Shown one piece after another: positions 1-8,703 of a DNA stretch of 64,000 bases (the first letter of the stretch is position 1; each line of letters begins with the position of its first letter). Both the position numbers and the translations under genes were made by a program. Below the pieces are notes generated by a model, which was not told where the DNA came from, made no database searches, and was given only the letters and a program-made list of their open reading frames with translations. Location: the NCBI GenBank assembly GCA_902779455.1, contig CACZBS010000014.1:1-64000 (forward strand), in the 5' to 3' direction. The DNA is from an uncultured Prevotellaceae bacterium (GTDB taxonomy: Bacteria > Bacteroidota > Bacteroidia > Bacteroidales > Bacteroidaceae).

Positions 1-69
1 ACAGAGAAGTTAAGCCCGCCTGCGCCGATGGTACTGCAATGCAATGCGGGAGAGTAGGAGGCCGCCATC
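1..69 (+). rRNA. rrf: 5S ribosomal RNA, 3' part
   Basis: The first ~69 bases match the 3' two-thirds of a Bacteroidales 5S rRNA: the conserved AGAAGTTAAGCCC block, the GATGGTACTGC loop and the closing GCGGGAGAGTAGG. The 5' end lies outside the window. It is followed at once by a T-run and a hairpin terminator, so the window begins at the end of an rRNA operon. Confidence 0.93.
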
Positions 70-80
70 TTTTTTTGCGA

Positions 81-120
81 AGAGTCTTGCTGTCGTAACA
101 GACGGTGAGACTCTTTTTTT
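81..120 (+). terminator. Terminator of the rRNA operon
   Basis: A 14-bp stem (AGAGTCTTGCTGTC pairing with GACGGTGAGACTCT, with G-U pairs) and a GTAACA-type loop are followed by seven Ts. This is a strong intrinsic terminator directly after 5S rRNA. Confidence 0.85.
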
Positions 121-175
121 GTGTCCGATTGATTTGTTTTTGCTTTCTTTCTTCTTTTGTTTGGAATATAATGTT

Positions 176-183
176 TACCTTTG
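176..183 (+). promoter_or_regulatory. -7 promoter box TACCTTTG
   Basis: TACCTTTG matches the Bacteroidetes TAnnTTTG box and ends 23 nt before the transporter ATG. No TTTG at the ideal spacing is obvious upstream. Confidence 0.6.
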
Positions 184-206
184 CATCGTCAAATAATAGA
201 AGAATC

Positions 207-1394
207 ATGACAAACAGAACTAAATTGACTGACCGCCAGTACGTGGTGCCCTTCGTGCTCATCACCACACTGTTCTTCCTCTGGGGATTTGCGCGAGCCA
301 TTCTTGACGTGCTGAACAAGCATTTTCAGGACGAGCTGCATATTTCTATCACCCAGTCGGCCTGGATTCAGGTGACCACTTATTTCGGCTATTTCCTGAT
401 GGCCATTCCTGCCGGGTGGTTTATCAGCCGTTGGGGCTACAGGCGTGGTGTGGTCTTCGGGCTCACCTTGTTTGCCTTAGGATCCTTGGCTTTCATTCCC
501 GCCTCTGCGTTCGGGTCGTTCCTGGCAGCACTGTTTGTGATTGGCTGCGGCCTGACATTTCTTGAGACGGCAGCCAATCCCTATGTGACAGAGCTTGGAC
601 CGAGGGAGACGGCTTCGAGCCGCCTGAACCTGTCGCAGACGTTCAACGGCATGGGCTGCTTCATGGCGACGCTGCTCGTGGGTCAGTTCCTTTTCAGCGA
701 GGGCTCGTCGGGCGACGTGTCCGTGCCTTACGGAATTATGGGTGTCGTCGTCCTTCTCATTGCGCTCATCTTCTCGAGGGTGAAGCTGCCCGAGATTGTC
801 GACACACCTGTCGATGACGGTGCTGCCACGGGCAATGGTCTCTCCGATGTGTTGAAGAACCGCTGGTTCCTCTTTGGCCTCTTGGCCCTGTTGGCTTATG
901 AGGTGGCCGAGATTTCCATTAACAGCTATTTCGTCAATTTCGTCACCGGCACGGGCTGGATGGACAAGCTTTCGGCGTCGCGCGTCGTCTCCCTGGCACT
1001 GGTCATTTTCATGGTCGGCCGCTTCCTCGGCAGCTGGATCATGCGAACGGTGCGTGCCGAGCGCATGCTGCTCTATTGTGCCGTCGGCACGGTGGCATGC
1101 ATGCTCCTGACGATGATGAACCTGGGCACGGTGTCGCTCATCGCCCTTATCCTCAACTATCTCTTCGAGGCCATCATGTTCCCCACCATCTTCTCCCTCG
1201 CCGTACGCGACCTCGGCCCACGGCAGAAGAAACGTGCTGCCTCGTTGCTGATGATGACGCCCATAGGCGGATGCGCATTCCTGCTCATGGGCTACATGGC
1301 CGACCATGCGTCGCCCTTCGTGCCTTTCATCATCCCTCTGCTGGGCTTCTGCGTCGTACTGGCCTTCGCCTGGCGACTGTCAAAAGCAAAATAA
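207..1394 (+). CDS. MFS sugar:H+ symporter, FucP-like (FHS family)
   Basis: A 395-residue polytopic membrane protein with about 12 hydrophobic segments. It resembles the fucose:H+ symporter family: FFLWGFARAILDVLNKHFQ in helix 1, an FGYFLMAIPAG segment, FLETAANPYVTELGP, then RLNLSQTFNGMG are all FucP/FHS hallmarks. It probably imports a monosaccharide across the inner membrane; the substrate cannot be read from sequence. ATG 207 is preferred over an in-frame start at 105 because it lies 23 nt after a -7 box and because the extra N-terminus would overlap the rRNA terminator. It is monocistronic, bounded by terminators on both sides. Confidence 0.85.
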   Translation: MTNRTKLTDRQYVVPFVLITTLFFLWGFARAILDVLNKHFQDELHISITQSAWIQVTTYFGYFLMAIPAGWFISRWGYRRGVVFGLTLFALGSLAFIPASAFGSFLAALFVIGCGLTFLETAANPYVTELGPRETASSRLNLSQTFNGMGCFMATLLVGQFLFSEGSSGDVSVPYGIMGVVVLLIALIFSRVKLPEIVDTPVDDGAATGNGLSDVLKNRWFLFGLLALLAYEVAEISINSYFVNFVTGTGWMDKLSASRVVSLALVIFMVGRFLGSWIMRTVRAERMLLYCAVGTVACMLLTMMNLGTVSLIALILNYLFEAIMFPTIFSLAVRDLGPRQKKRAASLLMMTPIGGCAFLLMGYMADHASPFVPFIIPLLGFCVVLAFAWRLSKAK

Positions 1395-1400
1395 AAAAGA

Positions 1401-1441
1401 AAAATCCGCATTTATTTTAAAAATAATGCGGATTTTTTTTT
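1401..1441 (+). terminator. Intrinsic terminator after the FHS transporter
   Basis: AAAATCCGCATTATTTT-type inverted repeat (AAATCCGCAT / ATGCGGATTT) followed by a long T-run. The T-run also supplies the -33 TTTG of the next promoter. Confidence 0.85.
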
Positions 1442-1469
1442 GCGGTTATCTGATTAATGCTTATTTTTG
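1439..1469 (+). promoter_or_regulatory. Promoter TTTG-N19-TATTTTTG
   Basis: TTTG at 1439-1442 and TATTTTTG at 1462-1469 fit the Bacteroidetes -33/-7 consensus. The -33 element sits in the tail of the preceding terminator. Confidence 0.75.
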
Positions 1470-1508
1470 CAGTACTTTTCTATATACATAACAAATAAAA
1501 ATACGATT

Positions 1509-3209
1509 ATGATGAAGAGTTTCTACCTTACAGTTCTGATGGCTCTCTTTGCTGTGCTGGCCAGTGCTCAGCCGAAAGAGGGGAGTGTGAAACGAACAGA
1601 TCTTCGCGCCGTTGCGACGAAGTATCAGATGCCTATGCGCCGTGCGATGGCCAAGACGCCTTCGCTCAACGACATCATCAGCGAGCAGCCAGCCGGCACG
1701 CTGAAGCAGTATTTGCGGACGGGCATGGCCATGATTGGCGATGACTTTGACGTCTACGAGTTCGAGCAGAACGGTTCCATCGCCAAGGTCGTCTTTGGCG
1801 ACGACGGCAAGAGCGTCTACTTCTACATGCCTTTGTCGCAGATCACCTATCCCGCCTGGGTGAAGGGTACGCTGAGCGACGACGGCACCACCATCACCGT
1901 TCCTGCCGGCCAGCAGGTGCTCTACGACGTCACGGAGCCGAATCCCTGGATGGACGACCCCGGTGGCGAGATCTATGCCTTCCGCCTGCATCTGCTGGAG
2001 CTCACGGAGCTTGACAACGGCTCCTACACCTATAACATAGCCGAGGGCGACCCCGACATTGTGTGGACTGTCGACAAGGAGACCGGCGCCCTCAGCCTGA
2101 GCAGCACCGACTTGGATGGCTATATGATCATGGGCATTGTCTATGACACCCCCGACGACCCCGAGGCCGACGGCCAGTGGAACGGCTATGCCGACTATGC
2201 CACGGTATATGTCCCCTTCAATGACGAGCCGCTGGCCGTGCCTGACGGCCTGAAGACAGAGACCTACTCCATGACCTACACCAACGAGAGTGGCAATGTG
2301 CAAGGAAAGCTGGTCGACGTGGCCTTCGACGGCGATGACATCTGGATCACGAATTTCTCCAAGGACTTCCCCGATGTGTGGATCAAGGGCACCATCGCTG
2401 ACGGCAAGGTCGTCTTCTCGCGCCAGATGCTGCTCATCGACGAATACTCAGACGTCGTCTACTTCCAGGCCTACAAGGCCAATGAGGTCGTCGAGGAGTG
2501 GGGCAGCTACTTCGAGTATGAAGCCCTCACGGACGACATCGTCTTCAACTACGACGCCGCCACGCGTTCTTTCGCTACTGACATGAATTGCAACGTCAAT
2601 GCATCGGCTATCAGGTTCTCCGGCATGGAGATGTTCGGCCAGCCTTCGTTTAGCCCATACACCGAGGTGGCCGCCACGCCGGCCGACCCCATTATCACCT
2701 ATTTTGACGGCTATGAGGGCGACAAGGGCTACATCTGCTTTGCCGACTTTACAATCCCGACAGTCGACGTCGACGGCAATTTCATCGACCCGGCCAAGCT
2801 GTCGTTCTGCTTCTACACCTCTGAGAACGAAATTTACCACTTCGTGCGCGAAAATTACGTGCGTACTGAGGAGACCGACGGCTGGGACTTCGAGCCCGCA
2901 TGGACCGACGGCATGACCGAGATCCCCTATACGATTGTCGACGAAGGTTACGACTTCTCCAAAGATCGTGCCTATTTCCGCTATGGCGAGATGAGCCGTC
3001 TGGGCATCCAGAGCATCTATCGCGGTGCTGGCGTGGAGCGTCGCTCGAACATCTACTTCTACGACGAAGGCATCTACGAACCGACAGGCATCCGTGAGGT
3101 TGGCGACCAGTCGCGTCCCTCTGAGGTCTTCGACCTGCAGGGCCGCCGCGTGGCCCAGCCCACTCGTGGCCTCTACATCGTTGACGGTCGCAAGATGATC
3201 AAGAATTAA
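1509..3209 (+). CDS. Secreted protein with Prevotella-type C-terminal tail
   Basis: A 566-residue exported protein that I do not recognise. The start at 1509 gives MMKSFYLTVLMALFAVLASAQ, a clear signal peptide with an ASAQ cleavage site, placed 40 nt after the -7 box. The mature protein is acidic and rich in D, Y and G, with repeated beta-strand-like stretches (for example YFYMPLSQITYPAWVKGT and DDIWITNFSKDFPDVWIKGT), suggesting tandem beta-sheet domains. The last ~30 residues (VFDLQGRRVAQPTRGLYIVD) are the FDLQGRRV...GLYI-G-K tail common on secreted Prevotella/Bacteroides proteins. Function unknown; the location is probably cell surface or extracellular. Confidence 0.8.
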   Translation: MMKSFYLTVLMALFAVLASAQPKEGSVKRTDLRAVATKYQMPMRRAMAKTPSLNDIISEQPAGTLKQYLRTGMAMIGDDFDVYEFEQNGSIAKVVFGDDGKSVYFYMPLSQITYPAWVKGTLSDDGTTITVPAGQQVLYDVTEPNPWMDDPGGEIYAFRLHLLELTELDNGSYTYNIAEGDPDIVWTVDKETGALSLSSTDLDGYMIMGIVYDTPDDPEADGQWNGYADYATVYVPFNDEPLAVPDGLKTETYSMTYTNESGNVQGKLVDVAFDGDDIWITNFSKDFPDVWIKGTIADGKVVFSRQMLLIDEYSDVVYFQAYKANEVVEEWGSYFEYEALTDDIVFNYDAATRSFATDMNCNVNASAIRFSGMEMFGQPSFSPYTEVAATPADPIITYFDGYEGDKGYICFADFTIPTVDVDGNFIDPAKLSFCFYTSENEIYHFVRENYVRTEETDGWDFEPAWTDGMTEIPYTIVDEGYDFSKDRAYFRYGEMSRLGIQSIYRGAGVERRSNIYFYDEGIYEPTGIREVGDQSRPSEVFDLQGRRVAQPTRGLYIVDGRKMIKN

Positions 3210-3231
3210 CGCATATACTGAACAGAATAAA

Positions 3232-3284
3232 AGAGAATTGGCTCATGCCATGGCGTTTCCATGCATGAGCCAATTCTCTTTTTT
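3232..3284. terminator. Bidirectional terminator hairpin
   Basis: A near-perfect inverted repeat (AGAGAATTGGCTCATGC / GCATGAGCCAATTCTCT) with flanking A- and T-runs lies between the convergent genes ending at 3209 and 3303, so it can serve both. Confidence 0.88.
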
Positions 3285-3302
3285 CGGGCAATCCCAAGGT
3301 TT

Positions 3303-6300
3303 CTATTTCAACACCTTCTGACCCTTGCTGACGGCGATGCCATGGCGCGAGGGCAGGAAGCGCCGGCCTTGCAGGTCGTAGCTCTTGCCCACGGAGGACG
3401 ATGAGCCGATGCGCTCAGACTGAATGCCGGTGGTCTGGCTGATGTACTCCTCAGGCGAGCTGACGAAGTTGATGTCGCGGATGACGGCCGTGCCCGAGGC
3501 TGACGTCAGGCCGAAGATGGTCTGTCCCATGCAGACGTTGGGACGGTCGCCCGAGAAGTTCTCGTAGATGCCGCTGGTAGCCATGTTCCATGCGACGAGC
3601 TGCTCCTCCGTGTCGCCGACGGTCAGGGTCTGCGAGATGGTCGGGGCCACCTGCGTGCCGTGGTTCGAGCCGTTTAGCCACCAGAGGTAGCTGCGGTTGC
3701 CTGCTGAGACGTCGAGCCCCGTGCCGCGCACGACGAGGTACTTCTGCGAGCTGTCGATCGTGTAGTCGCAGTCCTGCCAGCGCAGCATCAGGCAGACGTT
3801 GTTCTGCCCCGAGGCGCGCACGGTCAGCGTCCCCTCGGCATCGTCGGCCGTGATGTTGCTGGCCGAGACGCGGCCGGCATCGCCCGTGGTCCATTCCGAT
3901 GGCACGAAGCGATAGGCATTGGCCGCAGGGTTATAGTCGCGCATCAGCCGGACGTAGTAGATGCCCGGGCAGAGCGTCGTGCTGGAGGCCGTCAGCCTGA
4001 CGACGAACTGCTTCTTGCCCTTGGCCAGGTCGGCCGGTATGGGATACTCCACGTTGAAGAATCCGTTGGCGTCGCTGCCCTTGAAGGCGTTGGGAATGGT
4101 GATGTCGGCAATCTGGACGCCGTCGACGGTCAGCGTGGCGCGTCGCCCGCGGTCAGCCAGCTGGAATCGCAGCATGATGCTCAGGTTTTCCTCCACACCG
4201 CTGTTATTATACAGGGTGTATTGGATATATCCGTTGGCGCGGGCATCGCGGTAGCGCTCCGAGTTGTAGAGTCCCGTCGACGAGTCCGACGAATAGTTAT
4301 ACTCATGACCCGCCTCGCTCTGCTGTTCGCCCGGCGCCACGAAGTCGAGCGTGCGCTGGGCCAGTGCCTCGCGTTCGGCCTCGCTCTGCGCCATGGTCGA
4401 GTTGGCATAGTTCTCAGCCGTCTGCTGATACCAGTAGCACATGTAGCGGTCGTGGTGAATCTGATAGAAAGGCTCCAGCGTCAGAGGCTGCTGCCACTTA
4501 TAGGAGCTGATGCCGGGCCGGCTGGCGTCGATGGTGAACTTCAGCGTCGCGGGCGCGCCGGGCATCGGGTCGCCCAGCTCGTTTATGTTGACGATGCGCG
4601 AGAGCACGTCCGCGCGCTCGCCGATGAGCAGCGGCGCGTCAGTCAGGTTCTTCGACGTGGCGCGGCTGCCGGGAGCGTGGTCCATGCGTCCTTCCCCGGC
4701 ATATTCGTTCTGCAGCTGCTCGTCGCCGTGGGTGGTGCGGGCGCCGAGCAGGATGGGGCCATACTTGAAGGCGATGTAGTCCTCGTAGCCGGGGCACACC
4801 TCGTAGCGCAGCTCCATGGGCAGCATGACGGTGACGACGTCGCCCACGGCCCACGTGCGGCTGATTTCGATGTAGCTGGGGGTGCCGGGCTCGACGGCTG
4901 AACCGTCGAGCACACTGCCGTTGACGGAGATTTGATAGGCCGGGCCGGCCCACTGCGGGTGGCGGATGGCGATGGTGTAGGTGCCGGCCTTGCCGATGGT
5001 GAGGCGGGTCTGCTGGGCATTGGGGAAGTCGGTCTCCTGGGTGACGACGAAATCGTCAGCCGCGAGGCGTGAGGGCGTGAAGAGGTTGACGTAGAGCGTC
5101 TTGCTGCCGTCGTGGGTGTAGATGAAGTGGCCGTACTTCGAGTGGTTCTCCATGCCTGTGCCGACGCAGCACCACATGCCTTGGTTCACCTGCGAGTAGA
5201 TGCGATAGCCCTGCGGGCGCAGCGTGGTGAAGTAGACGTAGCCGCCCGTCTCGGGATCCTGCGTCGAGAGGATATGGTTCCACATCGTCTGCTCGTAGAA
5301 GTCGGCATAGCGGGCATCGCCCGTGCGGTCGAACATCATCTCCGAGAGCTTCAGCATGTTGTTCGAGTTGCACGACTCGGGGCCGTCCAGCTGGTCGATA
5401 TATCGGTTGGCGTTGGCGCGGGCCAGGAAGTGCTCGTTGACCGAGTTGCCGCCGATGCAGACGGTGCGGTTCGTGGCCACGTCCTGCCAGAAGTTCTCGG
5501 CCGCCTTGAGGTAGTTGGTGGCCGTGGCGTCCGCCTCGCCGATGCGCTCCATGCCGATGTACTTCGGCACCTGCGTGTTGGCATGCTTGCCGTCGAGGAA
5601 GGTGGTCGAGAGCGTCTGCATGCCCTGGAGCATCGTGCGGTGCGTGTATTTCTTCGCGGCGTCGAGGTATTTCTGGTCGCCGAAGAGCTGGTAGGCGTCG
5701 AGCATCGACTCGTTCATGCCGCCGTGCTCCGTGTCGAGCACGCTCTGCATGTTGGCATCGCTCAGCTTCGCCACTACGTTGACGCTCCAGTCGGCGAGCT
5801 TGCGGAACAGCTCGCGGGCCACCTCGCTCTGGCCGTAGACGTAGGCATCGCGCAGTCCGGCCAGGATCTTGTGCTCCACATAGAAGGGCACCCATCCGCC
5901 GTGGCTCTTGTAGGGCTGGATGTTACCCTTGTAGAGGGCCGTCCAGTCCGAGTTGATGGGCTGTCCGCCGATGAATCCGTAGAGGCCCTCGGTGTTCTCG
6001 TCGAACTGGTCCTGACAGTCCTTCATCACCTGCAGCATGTAGTCCATGCGCTCCTTCAGACGGGCCTGCAGGTCGGCGTCGTGACAGGCGGCATAGGCGA
6101 GGGCCAGGGCCGACAGATAGTGGCCGCCGACGTGGCCGCTGAGGTCGAACGACGCGTCGCCCCAGTTGGTGAAGTTCGGGTGGCGCGTGGTCCACTGGTA
6201 GTAGGGCGACGCCTGGTCCGTCGTCTGGGCCAGTCCGGCCTGACGCACGTAGGGCGTCAGCAGGCGGTCGACGTCGTATTCCATGAGCACCTGGATGTTT

Positions 6301-6434
6301 TTGTCCATGGCTGTCTTCATCGGTCCGTCGAGCAGTGTCACCTGTTGCAGGTCGAAGTGTTTGGGATAGAGCAGGCTTTGCGCCGCAGAGCCGATGCTCA
6401 CCGCGAGCATGGCAAGGAGTAAGAATTTCTTCAT
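3303..6434 (-). CDS. GH127-family beta-L-arabinofuranosidase-like enzyme
   Basis: A 1043-residue exported enzyme: signal peptide 1-18 (AVSIGSAAQS), GH127 (alpha/alpha)6-barrel at about 25-440, a beta-sandwich region to about 640, and further C-terminal beta domains ending in a YDLQGRRF...GIAVSKGQK tail. The zinc/thiolate site of GH127 is intact: ESC (E353, C355) and the CC pair in MWCCVGTGMENH (C422, C423). In the characterised HypBA1 enzyme the first of this Cys pair is the nucleophile. E334 in the NEHF segment is the probable acid/base. It would release beta-L-arabinofuranose from pectin or glycoprotein side chains. It is much longer than HypBA1 because of the appended domains. Convergent with the upstream gene; no clear TAnnTTTG box found in front of its ATG. 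Confidence 0.87.
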   Translation of the reverse strand: MKKFLLLAMLAVSIGSAAQSLLYPKHFDLQQVTLLDGPMKTAMDKNIQVLMEYDVDRLLTPYVRQAGLAQTTDQASPYYQWTTRHPNFTNWGDASFDLSGHVGGHYLSALALAYAACHDADLQARLKERMDYMLQVMKDCQDQFDENTEGLYGFIGGQPINSDWTALYKGNIQPYKSHGGWVPFYVEHKILAGLRDAYVYGQSEVARELFRKLADWSVNVVAKLSDANMQSVLDTEHGGMNESMLDAYQLFGDQKYLDAAKKYTHRTMLQGMQTLSTTFLDGKHANTQVPKYIGMERIGEADATATNYLKAAENFWQDVATNRTVCIGGNSVNEHFLARANANRYIDQLDGPESCNSNNMLKLSEMMFDRTGDARYADFYEQTMWNHILSTQDPETGGYVYFTTLRPQGYRIYSQVNQGMWCCVGTGMENHSKYGHFIYTHDGSKTLYVNLFTPSRLAADDFVVTQETDFPNAQQTRLTIGKAGTYTIAIRHPQWAGPAYQISVNGSVLDGSAVEPGTPSYIEISRTWAVGDVVTVMLPMELRYEVCPGYEDYIAFKYGPILLGARTTHGDEQLQNEYAGEGRMDHAPGSRATSKNLTDAPLLIGERADVLSRIVNINELGDPMPGAPATLKFTIDASRPGISSYKWQQPLTLEPFYQIHHDRYMCYWYQQTAENYANSTMAQSEAEREALAQRTLDFVAPGEQQSEAGHEYNYSSDSSTGLYNSERYRDARANGYIQYTLYNNSGVEENLSIMLRFQLADRGRRATLTVDGVQIADITIPNAFKGSDANGFFNVEYPIPADLAKGKKQFVVRLTASSTTLCPGIYYVRLMRDYNPAANAYRFVPSEWTTGDAGRVSASNITADDAEGTLTVRASGQNNVCLMLRWQDCDYTIDSSQKYLVVRGTGLDVSAGNRSYLWWLNGSNHGTQVAPTISQTLTVGDTEEQLVAWNMATSGIYENFSGDRPNVCMGQTIFGLTSASGTAVIRDINFVSSPEEYISQTTGIQSERIGSSSSVGKSYDLQGRRFLPSRHGIAVSKGQKVLK

Positions 6435-6529
6435 GATTGTTTGGTTGTTAGTTTATTTATGTTAACGCGCGCGTGTCCTTTTTATTGTATGAATCCACTT
6501 TAAAAGAATTCACATGGCGGGAATACGAT

Positions 6530-6653
6530 GCGCAGCCGCTCCCCTCCCTTCAAGGGGAGGGGTCGGGGGTGGGGTCTCTAACTTTCTCCGCGTAAAGAAT
6601 ATACAGACCCCACCCCCAACCCCTCCCCTTGGAGGGGAGGGGAGCGGCTGCGC
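6530..6653. repeat. 124-bp palindromic REP/MITE-like element (short form)
   Basis: Terminal inverted repeats GCGCAGCCGCTCCCC / GGGGAGCGGCTGCGC enclose two internal palindromes of the CCCCTCCCCTT-AAGGGGAGGGG type and a TCTCTAACTTTCT...ATATACAGACC centre. A homologous copy is at 21544-21670. It lies in the 576-bp gap between the GH127 gene and alx and codes for nothing credible. Confidence 0.85.
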
Positions 6654-6703
6654 GTTGACCGCTGGCGGTACACCATAAAACAGGGAAAAAAGTTCGGTCT
6701 GAC

Positions 6704-6789
6704 TATTTTCAAGGCTTGAAAATAGTTTTTCATGACTTGGAAATATATTTTCAAGCCTTGAAAATAATATTTCGCGCCGTGAAAAAAGT
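6704..6789. repeat. Array of ~22-bp TTTTCAAGGCTTGAAAATA palindromes
   Basis: Four degenerate units of about 21-22 bp, each itself palindromic (TTTCAAGGCTTGAAA, TTTCATGACTTGGAAA, TTTCAAGCCTTGAAA, TTTCGCGCCGTGAAA), occur in direct succession upstream of the alx promoter. The small open frame through here (6716-6919) follows the repeat and is not a credible gene. Confidence 0.8.
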
Positions 6790-6848
6790 TATTCAAGGCG
6801 TCTTTCGCGCTTTTCTCCTTTCTGCTGCGCAGTTGTTTGCCCTATCGC

Positions 6849-6879
6849 TTGTGGGTTTAGAAAAAAAGTTGTACTTTTG
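6849..6879 (+). promoter_or_regulatory. Promoter TTG-N20-TACTTTTG for alx
   Basis: TTG at 6849-6851 and TACTTTTG at 6872-6879, spacing 20. The predicted start of transcription leaves a ~125-nt leader that contains the palindrome at 6885-6960. Confidence 0.75.
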
Positions 6880-6884
6880 CAGCC

Positions 6885-6960
6885 GCAAAGTAGGAGGCGA
6901 CGTGTCTCACGTCGCATGAATATGCTGGATTGCGACGTGGGACACGTCGCCTCCTATTGC
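6885..6960. repeat. AGGAGGCGACGTG inverted repeat in the alx leader
   Basis: Arms 6885-6916 and 6931-6960 are almost exact reverse complements (TAGGAGGCGACGTGTCYCAC...). They would fold into a ~28-bp hairpin with a 14-nt loop in the 5' UTR. A diverged relative with compensatory changes is at 16021-16085. Confidence 0.85.
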
Positions 6961-7010
6961 AAACGGCGTAATATATATAGAAGCCGCAAATAAAAAAACA
7001 GGATTTGGTA

Positions 7011-8000
7011 ATGGGAATGATAGGAATCCCCTTGTGGGCGTGGATTTTGTTCTACGTATTGGTGATTGTGATGCTGGTGGCCGACCTGAAGATGTTTGCC
7101 CGCAAGGGTGAGCATGAGGTCAACGTGAAGGAGGCGCTTAAGATGACGGCCGTGTGGATCGGCGTGTCGCTAGTCTTCTGCGCAGGCATCTGGCTGTTCT
7201 ATCCCGTCGAGCCGCACGAGAAGGCGATGGAGTTCCTGGCCGGCTATCTGATAGAGAAGTCACTGTCGATGGACAACCTCTTTGTGTTCCTGATGCTCTT
7301 CGGCTATTTCGGCGTCGAGCGGAAATATCAGCACGAGGTGCTCTTCTGGGGCATCTTCGGCGCCCTCATCCTGCGTAGCATCTTCATCTTTGCCGGTGCG
7401 GCCGTGGTGGAGCGCTTCGAGTGGGTGCTCGGCTTGTTCGGACTGTTCCTGCTCTATACGGGCGGCAAGATGTTCACCCACGACGACAATGCCCAGATCG
7501 ATCCCTCGCAGAACCTCATCGTCAGGTGGTTCCGCCGCGTCTTCCCCGTCAGCGACCGCATGCACGGCGACCGCTTCTTCATCACCGAGCAGGGCCGCCG
7601 CATGGCCACCCCGCTGTTCGTCGCCCTGCTGGTCATCGAGACGAGCGACGTGGCCTTTGCCGTCGACTCCATCCCAGCCGTGTTCAGTGTCTCGCGCGAC
7701 CCGTTCATCGTGCTCACGTCGAACATCTTCGCCATCCTCGGCCTGCGCGCCCTCTACTTTGCCCTGGCCGCCATCGCCCAGTACTTCGGCTACCTGAAGT
7801 ATGGTCTGGGCATCATCCTCATCTTTGTCGGCCTGAAGATGCTGCTCGCTATGAACGAATATGTCAATGCTTTGGGCGAGATGGTCGGCCTGCAGCTCAA
7901 CATGCCGCACATCGAGGTGCCCACGCCCGTCAGCCTGGCTTTCATCTTCGGCGTGCTGACAATCTCGATCTTGGCCTCTATGCTGAAGGCCAAGAAATGA
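7011..8000 (+). CDS. alx: Alx/TerC-family integral membrane metal exporter
   Basis: A 329-residue protein with about 8-9 membrane segments, close in length to E. coli Alx (321). Recognisable blocks: GYLIEKSLSMDNLFVFLMLF with the conserved acidic residue in the membrane, GALILRSIFIFAG, and SDVAFAVDSIPAVF followed by DPFIVLTSNIFAILGLRAL. E. coli Alx exports Mn2+ and is controlled by a Mn2+/pH riboswitch; I see no yybP-ykoY-like element here, although the leader holds a long hairpin. ATG 7011 was chosen over an upstream in-frame TTG; ATG 7017 is also possible. Convergent with the next gene. Confidence 0.88.
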   Translation: MGMIGIPLWAWILFYVLVIVMLVADLKMFARKGEHEVNVKEALKMTAVWIGVSLVFCAGIWLFYPVEPHEKAMEFLAGYLIEKSLSMDNLFVFLMLFGYFGVERKYQHEVLFWGIFGALILRSIFIFAGAAVVERFEWVLGLFGLFLLYTGGKMFTHDDNAQIDPSQNLIVRWFRRVFPVSDRMHGDRFFITEQGRRMATPLFVALLVIETSDVAFAVDSIPAVFSVSRDPFIVLTSNIFAILGLRALYFALAAIAQYFGYLKYGLGIILIFVGLKMLLAMNEYVNALGEMVGLQLNMPHIEVPTPVSLAFIFGVLTISILASMLKAKK

Positions 8001-8001
8001 A

Positions 8002-8083
8002 AGATGAAAAGTGAAAGATGAAAGATATGATTAGTTTTAAAGGATCAAGTCTAATCATATCTTTCATCTTTCACTTTTCATCT
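8002..8083. repeat. Perfect 33-bp inverted repeat between convergent genes
   Basis: 8002-8034 and 8051-8083 are exact reverse complements over 33 bp, separated by 16 nt. The arms are made of AAGATGAAAAGTGAAAGATG-type purine repeats. It begins 2 nt after the alx stop and ends 8 nt before the stop of the minus-strand channel gene, so it may act as a two-way terminator or mRNA 3'-end stabiliser. Confidence 0.9.
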
Positions 8084-8090
8084 CTCATCT

Positions 8091-8684
8091 TTAACTCTCT
8101 CGCGGCTTCACCCATCGGTAGAGGTTGCAGCCGACGAAGTTGCCCAAGACCTCGCTCAGGTAGACCGCCAGCACCATCGGCTGGCACAGCTGCTCCATGG
8201 GGCAGGCCAGGAAGTAGAAGGCGTCGGCGATGCTGTGCGTGAAGCCGCACAGGATGAAGACGGGCACGCCGAGCAGCAGCGGCAGCATCTTACCCTGACG
8301 GGCGAACTCGACGGCTGTGGTCATGATGAATCCGCAACCGACGGCCAGCAGTCCGCAACGCAGCGGACCCTTCGCCAGGCGGCCGTCGAGCAGCTTCGAT
8401 GCCGGCTCGATGATGTCGGGCTGGGCATAACAGACGACGAGGGCCGTCAGCAGACAGCCGACGATGTTGCCCAGCAGCACGACGCCGAGCATCGACCAGT
8501 CGCCGCGCATGCGGATGAATCCGGCTGTGCCCGTGTAGAGCTTCAGCTTGTAGTAGACGACGGTGGTCAGCCCGAATGCGAACAACACGGCACCGGCCAC
8601 GCCGCCCACCCTGAGATTAACGATGCATCCGATGGAGATGCAGAGGCCGGCGAGGATGGCCAGCGGGAATGTCTGTCGGAACAT
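8091..8684 (-). CDS. Formate/nitrite transporter (FNT) family channel, short
   Basis: 197 residues with about six hydrophobic segments. Family features include the N-terminal helix ILAGLCISIGCIVNLRVGG, a KLYTGTAG loop matching the conserved L-[FY]-TG motif of FocA/NirC, a GNIVGCLLTAL segment, and the last helix GNFVGCNLYRWV. FNT proteins are pentameric channels for formate, nitrite or hydrosulfide. Most are 250-285 residues, so this one is short; both ends and most helices appear present, with compressed loops. Substrate not assignable. ATG at 8684 is the only good start. Confidence 0.75.
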   Translation of the reverse strand: MFRQTFPLAILAGLCISIGCIVNLRVGGVAGAVLFAFGLTTVVYYKLKLYTGTAGFIRMRGDWSMLGVVLLGNIVGCLLTALVVCYAQPDIIEPASKLLDGRLAKGPLRCGLLAVGCGFIMTTAVEFARQGKMLPLLLGVPVFILCGFTHSIADAFYFLACPMEQLCQPMVLAVYLSEVLGNFVGCNLYRWVKPRES

Positions 8685-8703
8685 AATATTCTTTTTCTTT
8701 TTG

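Noticed and set aside
105-206. Upstream start for the FHS transporter
   Set aside because: It lies inside the rRNA terminator and upstream of the -7 box at 176-183.
6800-7010. yybP-ykoY manganese riboswitch in front of alx
   Set aside because: The leader contains only the AGGAGGCGACGTG palindrome; the conserved riboswitch loop sequences are not visible.
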